From Symbiodinium kawagutii (taxonomy: Eukaryota; Sar; Dinophyceae; Suessiales; Symbiodiniaceae), in the NCBI GenBank assembly GCA_009767595.1, contig VSDK01025485.1, positions 22,960-86,959 of the forward strand: a stretch of DNA of 64,000 nucleotides, written 5' to 3'. Each line of letters starts with the position of its first letter. Positions within the stretch are counted from its first letter, which is position 1. Below the pieces are notes generated by a model, which did not search any database, was not told the origin of the DNA, and saw only the letters and a list, made by a program, of their open reading frames with translations. The position numbers and the translations under genes are program-made. This document shows positions 50,682-60,546 of the stretch, one piece after another.

Positions 50682-53600
50682 ATGGACCGTGGTCGAGCCT
50701 CGTCAGTGCCAGCCATGCCGAAGACAGCAGGTCTGATGCCACTGGAGGATGCCATGGGAGTTCCCAGTAACGTGTTTTGGTCGAACAAGGCAAGGATGGA
50801 ACATGACCTTGCCCAATCCAGGCCTCGAGATCTACCCCCGGTGCCGAGTGATGGAAGTGAAGCTGAAGATGCTCAACCACTCACGGACCTTCGACGACAG
50901 GGTTCGAGCACAGGAAGGGTGGGATCGAATGCTGGAAGAAGTTCAGATCAACGCGGAAGGTCCAGGAGCCCACAGCAGTCACAGGGTCCGGTTGCTAGCC
51001 AGAGCTTTCTCCGAACGCCACCTAGTAGCTGGATTGATGCATCGAGAACAGAGGGAAGTCATGTAGGCCAGGCCACAACACCCGTGTCCTCAGCGCCAGT
51101 GAAACCATCGAGGAAAGAGGGAAGTCATGTAGGCCAGGCCACAACACCCACGTCCTCAGTTCCAGTGAAGCAACCAACCCCAGTCAAGTCATCAGCTACT
51201 GCCGCCGGAGTCAAGAAGTCAGGAGCTGAAGGGCCGATTGATGTCGGGTTGGAACGTGAACTGGAGAAACAGATGTATGAACTCACTCAGGAGGAGAATG
51301 AACGTCTCAAGAGGAAGATCGAGGAGTTGGAGGCAGCCATGCAACAGGACCGGAAGCGTCCCGATGGCAGTGGCCCTAGCAGCAGCGAGAATAGTGCATC
51401 CGATAGTTCATGGTTGGCCGTCACATTTCATGGGTTGGAACCAGCCGTAGAGCCGTCACCGCCACCCCCAAAAGCTGCTGATAGTGCCCTGGTTTCACGT
51501 TTACCTGTCAGGTCCGAAGTTGTGCAACTCACGCCAGGCGGGACACCGGTGCCAAAGCTTCCTGAGAGGAATGACCTGTCAGATCAAGCTGTTTTGCCAC
51601 CAGTGCCTCCGATGCCGTATTTTCCACCTCCTCCGTGTACAGATGTCCGAGCATCCGTCAACTGGCATGAGTATGAGTTGGTTGAGGATAACGGTAGGAA
51701 GTGGTCTGGACCTCCACGGGCACAGATCACACCCCCAAAGGAAAGGTTGGATAAGGGGATGCTATGGGGAGAACCAGAGGCCACTCGTCGGTGCCAGGCC
51801 TTGGAACACCAGGTGAGTGAGTTGAAGCAGCTCATGGAGACTCAGACTCAGCTGCTTTGGGAACATAGGATGTGGGGTCCAGACTTTCGCCGTTGGCCAG
51901 CCGGGTACCACGTGCATCCGAATGATCCCATGCCACCAATGGTTCCACCAGCTGACGTCAGTGCATCCGTGTGTCAAGTGCCTGATAAACATAGCCAGCC
52001 GGGTAGTTCCAGGGAATCCCCTAGTATAACCCAGCCCAGCATGCCAATGGATCAGGAGAACGTCCAACTGCTTGCTGATCAGTCACTGCGCAGTTTCAAT
52101 GTGACACTGCCTGAACTGTGTGAGCCAGGTGGAGATCAGTCCATGTTGGCAGCAGGTGACTGGATGGCCCAGCTTCGCCCACATATCGCAGACATATGTG
52201 CCGGTGCCTCCGCATGGTGGGATCAGGTAATCCACTTAGTATCCCAGAGGTACGAACAGTGGCTGCAAGCCAATCCGTTGGAGAGAGTCCACATCCAACC
52301 ACCTGATGTTCAAGCAGTCAGCCAGGGTCAACCCCGGTTGGAGCAGCGTGTGACGAACTTGTTGCTGAAAGCCCTCCCTGAAAGCATCAGGGCTGAGTTG
52401 GTATCGACAAGACTCCTCCACGTTTCGGGGGTGCTCTTTACAGTATACAAACGCTACCAGCCTGGTGGCTTAGCGGAGCGTTCACAAACGCTGTTGGCAC
52501 TCACCAAAACTGCATCCGCTTCCACACCAACTGAAGCTGTCCAAAGCCTCCGTTTGTGGCGCCGCAGGTACAACCGTGCATTGGAGTTGCAGTTGCAGGT
52601 CCCTGACGCCTTGATCCTCGTGCGAGCTCTTGATAGCATTGTTAGCCAGGTGTTGTCTCCAGACTCACAAGCCATGTTTCGCATCAATAGCTTCCGCATG
52701 CAGCATCAGATAGATGTTAGGCCAACCCAAGCAACGGTGTGTCATCTGTACGATTTGCTGCTGGCAGAAACAGATCAGCTTCTGTATGGTACCAAGGAAG
52801 CATCCTCCATAGATGTTCCTGTTCCGGCAACTCCACCGAGTGTCAAGATGTTGCAGCCCACACCTTCACCTCATAAGGCCACAGTGCAGAAACCCTGTAG
52901 GTTTTGGGGAACCGATGGAGGCTGCAGGCTTGGATCCCAGTGCAAGTTCATGCATGAGTGGACCGGGATTGCTGATCGGTCGAGCCGTTGTTGGACCTGC
53001 TCGAGTTTGAATCATGCTCGAAGTGAATGCCCAGCAAAATCCAAGCCAGGGGGGAGTGGTCCATCGTCTCCAGGTGACCCTCCTCCTCAGACTCAAAAAG
53101 CTGATGGAGATGGAGGAAAGGGTAAGCAGAATCCCCGTCAAAGACCAAAGAATCCACGGGGAAAGCCCAATGCCTCAACATCGGAACCGGGGGAGAAGGG
53201 AGCGCAGTCATCGAATGCAGTGAGTGCACAGGTGAAGAGTGTCGCTGCTGATGAGGAGAAACCACAGCAGCAGGCTGCAACCACTGGGACACAAGGAGGT
53301 GGTGAGCAGCAGTCGTCAAGTGCCCAGATGATGAATGAGGTAACCACGTTGCTCAAAAGTCTGCGTATCGATAGTGGTGGAGCACAAATCAGATCAATGC
53401 AAGTTTGTAGCTTGGTTGGGGGCTCCCACATGTCAGTGTTGTTGGATGGAGGAGCCACCCATGTTTTGAGGAAGACCACAGGTGAGGAGGAATGGAATCA
53501 GGCTGAAGAAGTTAGCGTTCGGTTGGCTACTGGAACGGCCAGCCTGCGGCAGCATCCGGAAAGTGGATCACTGTTGACCCAACAGGACTGCCAGATGATC

Positions 53601-53858
53601 CTTCCAATGTCGTCTCTCACCAAACTTGGGTACTTGTTGGAGTGGCTTGGTGAATCATGCAGCATCACAACACCTGCGAAGAAGAAGTTGCCGGTGGTGT
53701 TGGACAATGGATGCCCGACGGTAGACCATCAGACAGGTCTGCAGTTGCTGCATGAGATTGAGAAGGTAAATGCCAGTCATCGCCAACGCCAGTTGTTTGC
53801 CCTTGCCATGGAAGCAGGTGATGTCGCTCCACAGGTTTCCAGTGATCACCCGGGGTGA
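50682..53858 (+). CDS. Copia ORF1: Gag with two zinc fingers and aspartic protease
   Basis: 1058 codons, ATG 24 bp after the LTR. Residues 1-190 are Ser/Pro-rich and carry a 22-residue direct repeat (EGSHVGQATTP twice, at 124 and 146). A short coiled coil lies at about 188-222. The Gag core is about 450-705. A CCCH finger (C739, C748, C754, H758; C-x8-C-x5-C-x3-H) is followed by a CCHC knuckle (C770, C773, H778, C783; C-x2-C-x4-H-x4-C). A retroviral-type protease centre, VLLDGGATHVL, with D922 lies near 920-930. A CCCH finger next to the knuckle is unusual. The stop at 53858 lies 89 bases after the ORF2 start codon. Confidence 0.95.
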   Translation: MDRGRASSVPAMPKTAGLMPLEDAMGVPSNVFWSNKARMEHDLAQSRPRDLPPVPSDGSEAEDAQPLTDLRRQGSSTGRVGSNAGRSSDQRGRSRSPQQSQGPVASQSFLRTPPSSWIDASRTEGSHVGQATTPVSSAPVKPSRKEGSHVGQATTPTSSVPVKQPTPVKSSATAAGVKKSGAEGPIDVGLERELEKQMYELTQEENERLKRKIEELEAAMQQDRKRPDGSGPSSSENSASDSSWLAVTFHGLEPAVEPSPPPPKAADSALVSRLPVRSEVVQLTPGGTPVPKLPERNDLSDQAVLPPVPPMPYFPPPPCTDVRASVNWHEYELVEDNGRKWSGPPRAQITPPKERLDKGMLWGEPEATRRCQALEHQVSELKQLMETQTQLLWEHRMWGPDFRRWPAGYHVHPNDPMPPMVPPADVSASVCQVPDKHSQPGSSRESPSITQPSMPMDQENVQLLADQSLRSFNVTLPELCEPGGDQSMLAAGDWMAQLRPHIADICAGASAWWDQVIHLVSQRYEQWLQANPLERVHIQPPDVQAVSQGQPRLEQRVTNLLLKALPESIRAELVSTRLLHVSGVLFTVYKRYQPGGLAERSQTLLALTKTASASTPTEAVQSLRLWRRRYNRALELQLQVPDALILVRALDSIVSQVLSPDSQAMFRINSFRMQHQIDVRPTQATVCHLYDLLLAETDQLLYGTKEASSIDVPVPATPPSVKMLQPTPSPHKATVQKPCRFWGTDGGCRLGSQCKFMHEWTGIADRSSRCWTCSSLNHARSECPAKSKPGGSGPSSPGDPPPQTQKADGDGGKGKQNPRQRPKNPRGKPNASTSEPGEKGAQSSNAVSAQVKSVAADEEKPQQQAATTGTQGGGEQQSSSAQMMNEVTTLLKSLRIDSGGAQIRSMQVCSLVGGSHMSVLLDGGATHVLRKTTGEEEWNQAEEVSVRLATGTASLRQHPESGSLLTQQDCQMILPMSSLTKLGYLLEWLGESCSITTPAKKKLPVVLDNGCPTVDHQTGLQLLHEIEKVNASHRQRQLFALAMEAGDVAPQVSSDHPG

Positions 53859-56800
53859 CCTTCAGAAGTTAATCCAGGTGAAGCAGTTGTTCCCCGAGGT
53901 GCCAAGCAACATCATCTCGAACATCCCAGGAGTCAGCGCATGGGAGGTTGACCAGCTTCCTTTCAACAGGCACATGAGACGCAGAGTGTCAAAGGCGAAG
54001 AGGATCGCTCTTCATCTGTTTAGTGGTGATGACACACGGTTTTGGGTCTCTCAAGAAACAGCTACGTCAGTTGTGATCTGTGCCCAAATCAAGGAGGGAG
54101 TGAACATGACTAACCAACATGTGATGGGTTGCATTGAGGAGATTATCCAATCAGGTCGTGTCATTGCAGTGCTAGCAGGCCCACCATGTCGCTCTGTGAG
54201 CATCTGTAGGGAGCGTGGTGCAACAGATGGAGGACCAAGACAAGTCCGAGCACGCAGTGGCCCACACCGGTTCGGGTTGCCAGACCTCACCACTGCAGAG
54301 CAGGACCTAGTGGACCATGACACGTTGTTGTGGCTGCGCACACTGTGGATAGTCGCACTGGCCTCCATGTCCAACCCGAAGTGTGAGAGTTCGGTTGAAC
54401 AGCCAAGGGATCCAGCCGAGTGGAAGCATGGCAACACCAAGTCCATGACTAGCTTTCTTGCTTGGCCAGAAACCCAGGCAGTGGAACGCATGACCAAGTT
54501 GAGCCGTGCCACGTTTGACCAGGGTAGTTTGGGACATGTTGCCAAGAAACCAACAACGGTGTTGACCCATAGCCCCGAAATCATGGCTTTACATGGAGAG
54601 AGTTGCCCCGCCAAGGCCTCCATTGCATGGCCGGACGACTTGCCAGCACGAATGAAACTCAGCAAGTCTCTTGCATCATGGGCCCCAGGATTGAAAGCTG
54701 CCTTTGCATCCATGCTTCGTCGATTGTTTGCCGAGCCCATGCCAAGATGCAAAGCTATGCATGCCACTGATGTCGAGGCTTGGAAGTGTCACATTTACAA
54801 TGGCCACATGCCGTTCCGTAGGGACTGCAGCATCTGTGTGGAAAACATGGGGAAAAATCGTCAGCACCGTCGCGTGGTTGCTCCAGAACCATTCTGCATG
54901 AGCCTCGATGTTGCCGGACCGTTCAAGCCAGGAGTCGATCAAGTTCTGCGAGGCCCCCGGTACATGTTGGTATGCACATACACCCTTCCCATTGATGCGA
55001 ATGCAAATGCCTTGATTCAAGGTATCAAGGACTTGGGTGGTGTTGTGACCTCTCCGGAAGACCAGTTGCACCATGCATTCCCCAGTCCTGATGAGTCCAG
55101 CGTTCCAGGACCAGAGGTGCAGGAGGCATCAGTCCCCGTTGAGGAAGTGCCCAGGGACCAAGCACAACCACAGGCTGAGGTAGATCACTTGCAACCAGAT
55201 CCTGATGCAGGTGATACCCCTCCCCTCACAGAAGCTGAAGTTCGGAGGTGTGATGCGCTGAATCAAAAGTGGAAGGAACACATCGAAGCGTTGACGTCCA
55301 TCGATGTGCAAACATTGACCATGGCTATCCCGTTGAAGAGTCGCCAAGCCCGTGATGCGGTGACTCAAGTGTCACAGTTGTACTGCAGACTTCGCAGCTT
55401 GAATCTTCCAGTGACCCGGGTGCATGTGGATCGCGCCAAGGAGTTCATAGGCACGGAGTTTCAGCAGTGGATTCATCAAAGAGACCTCTGGTTGACAACC
55501 ACAGCTGCGGATGAACCCCAAAGCAATGGTCGAGCTGAAGCCGCTGTCAACCTCATCAAAAGACACGCCAGAGTGGTCCTTGCAGCCGCCAAGGCCCCAG
55601 TGGAGTACTGGCCATTGGCTATTCGCCATGTGAGTGAGGTGCAGTTTCGTAACCAGCTTCGATTGCTTGGAGTGCCGACCACCCCCGTGCTTCCTTTTGG
55701 TGTCACTGGTTGGACTAAACGCAAGTTGTGGCAGGATCGCTACACGTCCTGGAAGCCTCCTTTCGTGAAGATCAGAGCATGGGGTCCAGCTGCCCAGATG
55801 AGCCTTAATAGTGATGGCTACTATGTGCAATTGGTGGATGATACCGGTAGCTCCGAAGGTAAGTTCATGAGGACCACCCTGGTTATCCAAGCTGCTGATC
55901 CCCCGGTGAACCCATGTGTGCCCACCACGGAGGAGCTTCCCCCTCAGGAATCTGACATCCAAGAGGCCGTGGCTGGGGATGTGGCTTTCCCTCAGCCAGT
56001 GCCACCTGAAGCGGACCAAGAGATCTTCCAGGATCCTGTGCCCAGTGACACTGAAGCTGAGCCCCCCTTGGAGGATAGCTGTCCCGCCATGCCTTTTGTG
56101 ATCCCTGCAGGTCCCTTGCAATTTGCTGAAGTTGCTGAATCCGATGATTCACCCCCTGTCACTGCCGTGACGGACCAACTGCCACGCCCTCGCCTGAGTG
56201 GCAAGCAACATCCACCACGTGACACATGGTATGATCCAAGTCTCCGAACTATGAGCCTTGGGGGGGAGTGCTGTTGGGTGTGTGCCAATGTTGGATGTGC
56301 CGCATGTAAGGGAGTGCCCAAAGCGGGGGAGTATGTGAAACAATTTCTGGAACCAGAAGTGTCGCCAAACAAGCAAGCACTGATGTTGCTCCAGCATCGA
56401 GAGCTGGGAAGATTGCTCCAGGAGGAAAAGATCCTGTTGGACCAGCCAAGCATGATCCACACCTTGTGTGGTTTGCACGAGGATCAGCAGATCCTGGTAG
56501 CCAAGCTGTGTCAGCTTTCTGCTGCGGAAGGTCAACAGCAACAAGAGTGTTTGGTGACCAAAACAATCGGACTGGATGAAGTGAGAAAGGAGCTGTGCTT
56601 GTGGGAACCAGCCATCAAGGCAGAATACCAATCCCTTCGCAACCACCAAGCCATCCAGCCCATCAGTAAAGCGGAATACCAACGCCTGTGCAATGACCCG
56701 TGCACCAGTGTGGAAACCATTCCTTCAAAGCTGGTGGCAACACTGAAGCCACCTGGAAGAAGAAAAGCCAGGATCGTAGCTTGCGGCAATCTTGCACACC

Positions 56801-59067
56801 AAGCTTATGAAAACATCAGTGCCGGGGGAGCCGACACCATAGCGGTACGAGCTCTCTTGTCAGCAGCATGCCACAAGGATTGGGAGATCACAGCTGTAGA
56901 TGTTCGAACAGCCTTCCTCCAGGCTCCTTGTCGCAACGTGCCAGGAAAGGTTCGAGTGGTGACACCACCAGCTGTGGTGAAAGACAGTGGGGTCCTCGAG
57001 TTTGGAACTTCAGAGTACTGGATTGTAACCGGGGCATTGTATGGTTTCCAAGAATCCCCAGCAGACTGGGCTAGTCACCGTGATAGCACCATCCGCACCA
57101 TTTCCTGGAGAACATCCCAAGCTTTGTTTCGCATCCTCCCAACTGGAGAACCACATCTGTGGAAGGTGGTAGTTGGTGGTGCAGATGATCAACCGGAGGT
57201 TGTCTGTGGATATGTGCTCATCTATGTAGATGATATTATGGTAGCAGCGGACTGCGAAGTGACAGCACAGATCCTGGAAGCATTGAAATCAAAGTTCCAG
57301 TTGGCTGAGCCACAACAAGCCACTGAATCCAAGTCCATCCAGTTTTGTGGATATGAAATCACCAAGTGCAAGAATGGATTTCTTGTGGGCCAGCAGAAGT
57401 ACTTGACTGACCTGCTGCAGCGTAGGAACATCTCTGAAAGCGAGACGTGTGCATGCCCAAAGGTGGAGGATGCAGAGGATGAGGTCAATCCTACACCAGG
57501 GGACACCAAGCTTGCACAAGCTTTGACGGGGGAGCTTATGTGGGTCTCTTCGAGAAGCAGGCCAGACCTTGCATACACCACAGGCCTTATGTCCAGGCTT
57601 CTCCATCGCAGGCCGAAATTCGTAGTTTCCTTGGGATTTCACGCACTTAGGTATCTTCATCGGACCACCGATCAGTGCTTGCATTTCCAAAAAGCTGCGA
57701 GTGACAAGTTGAAGACCTTGGAAGTGTTCGTTGATACCAGTTTTGGCCCCCCTCACGAGAAGTATAGAAGCATCCAAGGCATGCTGTTCCAGCATGGAGG
57801 AAATCCGTTGATGTGGGCATCCACTCGCCAACCATTCATTGCACAATCGACCTCAGAAGCAGAGCTTCTAGGCTACACCGAGAGCCTCCAATGCAGTTCG
57901 GCCGTAGCTGCAGTACTTCAGGTGTTGGAGTACCCCGTGCGTTGTCACCTCCGAGGTGACTGCAAAGCAGCCATTGCCCAATTGACCCAAGACACGGGTT
58001 CTTGGAGGACTCGCCATTTACGCCTTCGTGCCTCCAAATTGCGCGAATGCATCCAAGATGACAGTGGGTCATGGACTGTGGAGCACTGTGATGGTGCTAC
58101 TCTGGTTGCAGATGGGCTCACCAAAGCCTTGCAATCCACTGCCTTCACACGGTTTCGCTTGCTCCTCGGCTTGGTGTCGGGTAGGGAAATCAAACAGGAC
58201 AGCACCTCCAAGGTGCGTTCCATGCAAGCATCCGGTGCATCCGTCGCATCCGTCGCACCCATTGCATCCGTGCAGGTTGAAGGCTCCAGTGCCAGGAAAC
58301 AGGTAGGTCAAATGCTATTGGGAGCAGGGGCTGCTCTGTTGAGCAACCTCCAATGGCTTCCGGCCATCGTTTTGCTTCTGGCCGCATATATTTTGTTGCG
58401 CAAAGAACGCATGAATGTCACTGAGTCTCCTTGTGATCGCCAATTGCAAGAGACCCAATCCAATGAGCAGCCGCGGATATGTGTCCTGAGGCATCTGGAC
58501 AGTCTGCGTGTCAGCCTTCGATTTCGAAGGGATGAATCAGGTGGGAGTGCATCCGGTGAAGCACCGGCTCCAGCAGCAAACCAATCGATGCACAATGCAG
58601 AACCACAAGCATCTTCGTCCTCAGGTGATCCAAGAGGAACGTACACCGAGGCTGGATCTGTCCTTCCTTGGATGACAGGTCGTTATGATCGTCCTCCACT
58701 TGGGAAGAAGACAGATAGCTGGGATATGTCAATGATGGAACAGGGATGGCTGATCCGTTGCCATGCCGCTCCGAGGAAACGCTTGTTCCACCCAGTGCAC
58801 ACGACATGTCCGGTGAAAGCAGACAGGTTGCAACAGTCACGTTGGACGCTGCGCTTTTTGACGGACGGTGGTGCCAAATCCTTCACCCAGGACCGATGGT
58901 TCGACAATCGCCGCACCAGTGATGATTCTTCGTGGAGGGGTTTCACGTTTTTCAAGTTGGACCCCGTTGGAACAGTACCGCCTCCATTTCCATCTGAAGC
59001 TTCCCATGTTCATCCATCGGACGGTGCATCCGAGGAGGAGAGCTTCGATTTGGTTTTGCCAAGTTAG
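53770..59067 (+). CDS. Copia ORF2 polyprotein with a methyltransferase-like domain
   Basis: 1765 codons in the +1 frame to ORF1. Residues 75-270: C5-methyltransferase-like, with ALHLFSGDDTRFWV (80-93, motif I-like), LAGPPCRSVSICRE (135-148, motif IV-like PPC with C140) and SSVEQPRDP (207-215, motif VI-like). The recognition and X motifs were not seen. Then a Zn-binding HHCC-type region (336-356) and an integrase with D380 (SLDVAGP), D554 (HVDRAKEF) and E590 (NGRAEAAV), a 35-residue D-E spacing. RT has AVDVRTAFLQ (1042-1051), YGFQESPADW (1091-1100) and YVDD at 1152-1155. RNase H has D1322, E1363/E1365 and D1397. A CxxC-rich knot lies at 834-846. A hydrophobic segment at 1515-1543 and a 220-residue tail have no counterpart in standard copia. 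Confidence 0.95.
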   Translation: MPVIANASCLPLPWKQVMSLHRFPVITRGDLQKLIQVKQLFPEVPSNIISNIPGVSAWEVDQLPFNRHMRRRVSKAKRIALHLFSGDDTRFWVSQETATSVVICAQIKEGVNMTNQHVMGCIEEIIQSGRVIAVLAGPPCRSVSICRERGATDGGPRQVRARSGPHRFGLPDLTTAEQDLVDHDTLLWLRTLWIVALASMSNPKCESSVEQPRDPAEWKHGNTKSMTSFLAWPETQAVERMTKLSRATFDQGSLGHVAKKPTTVLTHSPEIMALHGESCPAKASIAWPDDLPARMKLSKSLASWAPGLKAAFASMLRRLFAEPMPRCKAMHATDVEAWKCHIYNGHMPFRRDCSICVENMGKNRQHRRVVAPEPFCMSLDVAGPFKPGVDQVLRGPRYMLVCTYTLPIDANANALIQGIKDLGGVVTSPEDQLHHAFPSPDESSVPGPEVQEASVPVEEVPRDQAQPQAEVDHLQPDPDAGDTPPLTEAEVRRCDALNQKWKEHIEALTSIDVQTLTMAIPLKSRQARDAVTQVSQLYCRLRSLNLPVTRVHVDRAKEFIGTEFQQWIHQRDLWLTTTAADEPQSNGRAEAAVNLIKRHARVVLAAAKAPVEYWPLAIRHVSEVQFRNQLRLLGVPTTPVLPFGVTGWTKRKLWQDRYTSWKPPFVKIRAWGPAAQMSLNSDGYYVQLVDDTGSSEGKFMRTTLVIQAADPPVNPCVPTTEELPPQESDIQEAVAGDVAFPQPVPPEADQEIFQDPVPSDTEAEPPLEDSCPAMPFVIPAGPLQFAEVAESDDSPPVTAVTDQLPRPRLSGKQHPPRDTWYDPSLRTMSLGGECCWVCANVGCAACKGVPKAGEYVKQFLEPEVSPNKQALMLLQHRELGRLLQEEKILLDQPSMIHTLCGLHEDQQILVAKLCQLSAAEGQQQQECLVTKTIGLDEVRKELCLWEPAIKAEYQSLRNHQAIQPISKAEYQRLCNDPCTSVETIPSKLVATLKPPGRRKARIVACGNLAHQAYENISAGGADTIAVRALLSAACHKDWEITAVDVRTAFLQAPCRNVPGKVRVVTPPAVVKDSGVLEFGTSEYWIVTGALYGFQESPADWASHRDSTIRTISWRTSQALFRILPTGEPHLWKVVVGGADDQPEVVCGYVLIYVDDIMVAADCEVTAQILEALKSKFQLAEPQQATESKSIQFCGYEITKCKNGFLVGQQKYLTDLLQRRNISESETCACPKVEDAEDEVNPTPGDTKLAQALTGELMWVSSRSRPDLAYTTGLMSRLLHRRPKFVVSLGFHALRYLHRTTDQCLHFQKAASDKLKTLEVFVDTSFGPPHEKYRSIQGMLFQHGGNPLMWASTRQPFIAQSTSEAELLGYTESLQCSSAVAAVLQVLEYPVRCHLRGDCKAAIAQLTQDTGSWRTRHLRLRASKLRECIQDDSGSWTVEHCDGATLVADGLTKALQSTAFTRFRLLLGLVSGREIKQDSTSKVRSMQASGASVASVAPIASVQVEGSSARKQVGQMLLGAGAALLSNLQWLPAIVLLLAAYILLRKERMNVTESPCDRQLQETQSNEQPRICVLRHLDSLRVSLRFRRDESGGSASGEAPAPAANQSMHNAEPQASSSSGDPRGTYTEAGSVLPWMTGRYDRPPLGKKTDSWDMSMMEQGWLIRCHAAPRKRLFHPVHTTCPVKADRLQQSRWTLRFLTDGGAKSFTQDRWFDNRRTSDDSSWRGFTFFKLDPVGTVPPPFPSEASHVHPSDGASEEESFDLVLPS

Positions 59068-59109
59068 AGGCCTTGAGTCCAGTTCCTTTTTTCAATTTGG
59101 CTATCAGCC

Positions 59110-59119
59110 AAAGGGGGAG
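59110..59119 (+). other. Polypurine tract of the copia element
   Basis: AAAGGGGGAG directly before the 3' LTR, the usual place and composition for the plus-strand primer. Confidence 0.9.
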
Positions 59120-59275
59120 TGACAAACACTGAGAACCTCCTAGGCTGTGTGGGGATGACACTCAACAAATCGAGAAGTGTCCCAAAGATCTCATCCAGTA
59201 CAGGTTCTGCGATAGATATACCCGCAGGCCTATTGTGCCCAAGAAAAAGGAGTTTGCTGCTCTGCCTGCAAGTCA
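59120..59275 (+). repeat. 3' LTR of the copia element
   Basis: 156 bp, TGACAAACACTG to GCAAGTCA, followed by the CCCAT target duplication. Confidence 0.97.
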
Positions 59276-59280
59276 CCCAT

Positions 59281-59355
59281 CATTAACCATTGGTTTCCCT
59301 GTTGTTAGTGGCTATTATCCCCCATTATTGGTTGGTTAATATTGACCCACAGCCA
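59281..59355 (-). mobile_element. M2 element, part 2 (right of the copia insertion)
   Basis: Starts CATTAACCATTGGTTTCCCT and ends TTGACCCACAGCCA. Completes the M2 copy begun at 50465. Confidence 0.85.
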
Positions 59356-59421
59356 TTTGTGATGGTCGGTTGGTTGACTTGCTTATATTTTTCGTGGCGG
59401 TGAGCACCACCAACCATCGAG

Positions 59422-59522
59422 TTGACCCGGCTGACCTTCGCCAGGTGTCCGACAAGAAGGTAATGCCCATGTGGGCCTTCTGTGTGATGTTGCTTGGTGA
59501 TGGCGCTCGTGGCGCAGGGGGG
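59422..59522 (+). CDS. Exon candidate with perfect GTAAGT donor
   Basis: After ACCATCGAG. The two-base entry gives DPADLRQVSDKKVMPMWAFC then VMLLGDGARGAGG, ending in phase 0 at GTAAGT. The donor is the best in the window. Hydrophobic middle, no domain recognised. Part of a + strand host gene interrupted by, or lying just downstream of, the copia insertion. Confidence 0.55.
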
Positions 59523-60515
59523 GTAAGTTCATCGTTTCTACCAATGACCAGCCAGGCTGTTGCATGGTGTATTTTTACATCGGTGTGGATGCACGAATTG
59601 CCTGAATGCCAATCTGACAACCGAAAATTTTCGTGGGTTGCAGCTGAATCACCCATTGAAGTTTCTGGATGTTTGATATATTATCATATATTATCCCTAT
59701 TGAGAATGGCTAATGCTAGCGATGGTCGAGCAGACATCATAGTTGGTTGTATTCAATTTTCTTCGTTTAACAGACGTAGACACTCAGTACGATGTTTTTC
59801 AAGCAAACAATTTGGACGGCCACTGTTTTTCAATGGAACCATTCGGACAGCTAGCCAACAGCCTCAACTACACCAAGACATGACATGCCGATTGTTATTA
59901 TAACGATCAGTAAGCGTTGAAGAACAATCTCGTAGACAATTAGTCTAGTCTAGTCTAGTTTAGGAGAGTAGAGTAGAGAATCATATAGTGAATAGAGTAC
60001 AGTATGATATGGTAATAGTAGGGCAGCATTTCATACAGGTATATCATATATCAGATATGCAATATCAATGCATTAGCCCTCTTGAGTTGAAATCGGAGAC
60101 TCAATGATTGGCATAGAGCATAGGCACTCTACCACGAACGGATGGATGTATATCCAACGGACAAGCCAACAGAGTAATGCGGAATCGATCAATGCCCAGT
60201 AGTATCAATTGTGCCAACTGTGGGAGAGCCATTCTTCCGGTCTCTCCTCGACCCCTGAAGCCTCATGTTTCTTAGCAGCCATTGTAATGCTTGATGGTTG
60301 ATCCAGGCGGGTTATATAACGATGGTTGACATTAACATGGTGGTATCAAGGGGTACCAGCAGGGTCAATACGGGTTAATAGTGGTGACTCACCCATTGCA
60401 CCGTCTCATCATTTGGTCGCGCTCCTGAGGATTTTGCTGGAAGTCGGTGTGTGGCTTGGACGCAACCATTGAAGCAGACTCAAGCAGGCCTTGTTGTTGT
60501 TGGTGGTGGTGTTGG

Positions 60516-60546
<31 letters not shown>

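Larger units (their letters stand above)
50503..59275 (+). mobile_element. Complete Ty1/copia-type LTR retrotransposon
   Basis: 8.77 kb with identical-length LTRs (156 bp), TG...CA ends, a 5-bp target duplication CCCAT (50498-50502 and 59276-59280), a PBS, a PPT and two long ORFs in +1 relation. Domain order gag, protease, methyltransferase-like, integrase, reverse transcriptase, RNase H is copia-type (integrase before RT). Only two differences separate the LTRs, and no ORF is broken inside a domain, so the copy is young and may be autonomous. Confidence 0.97.

Noticed and set aside
54051-56682. Several - strand frames of 100-250 codons under the copia ORF2
   Set aside because: Antisense shadows of a domain-rich coding frame; they contain no recognisable motif.
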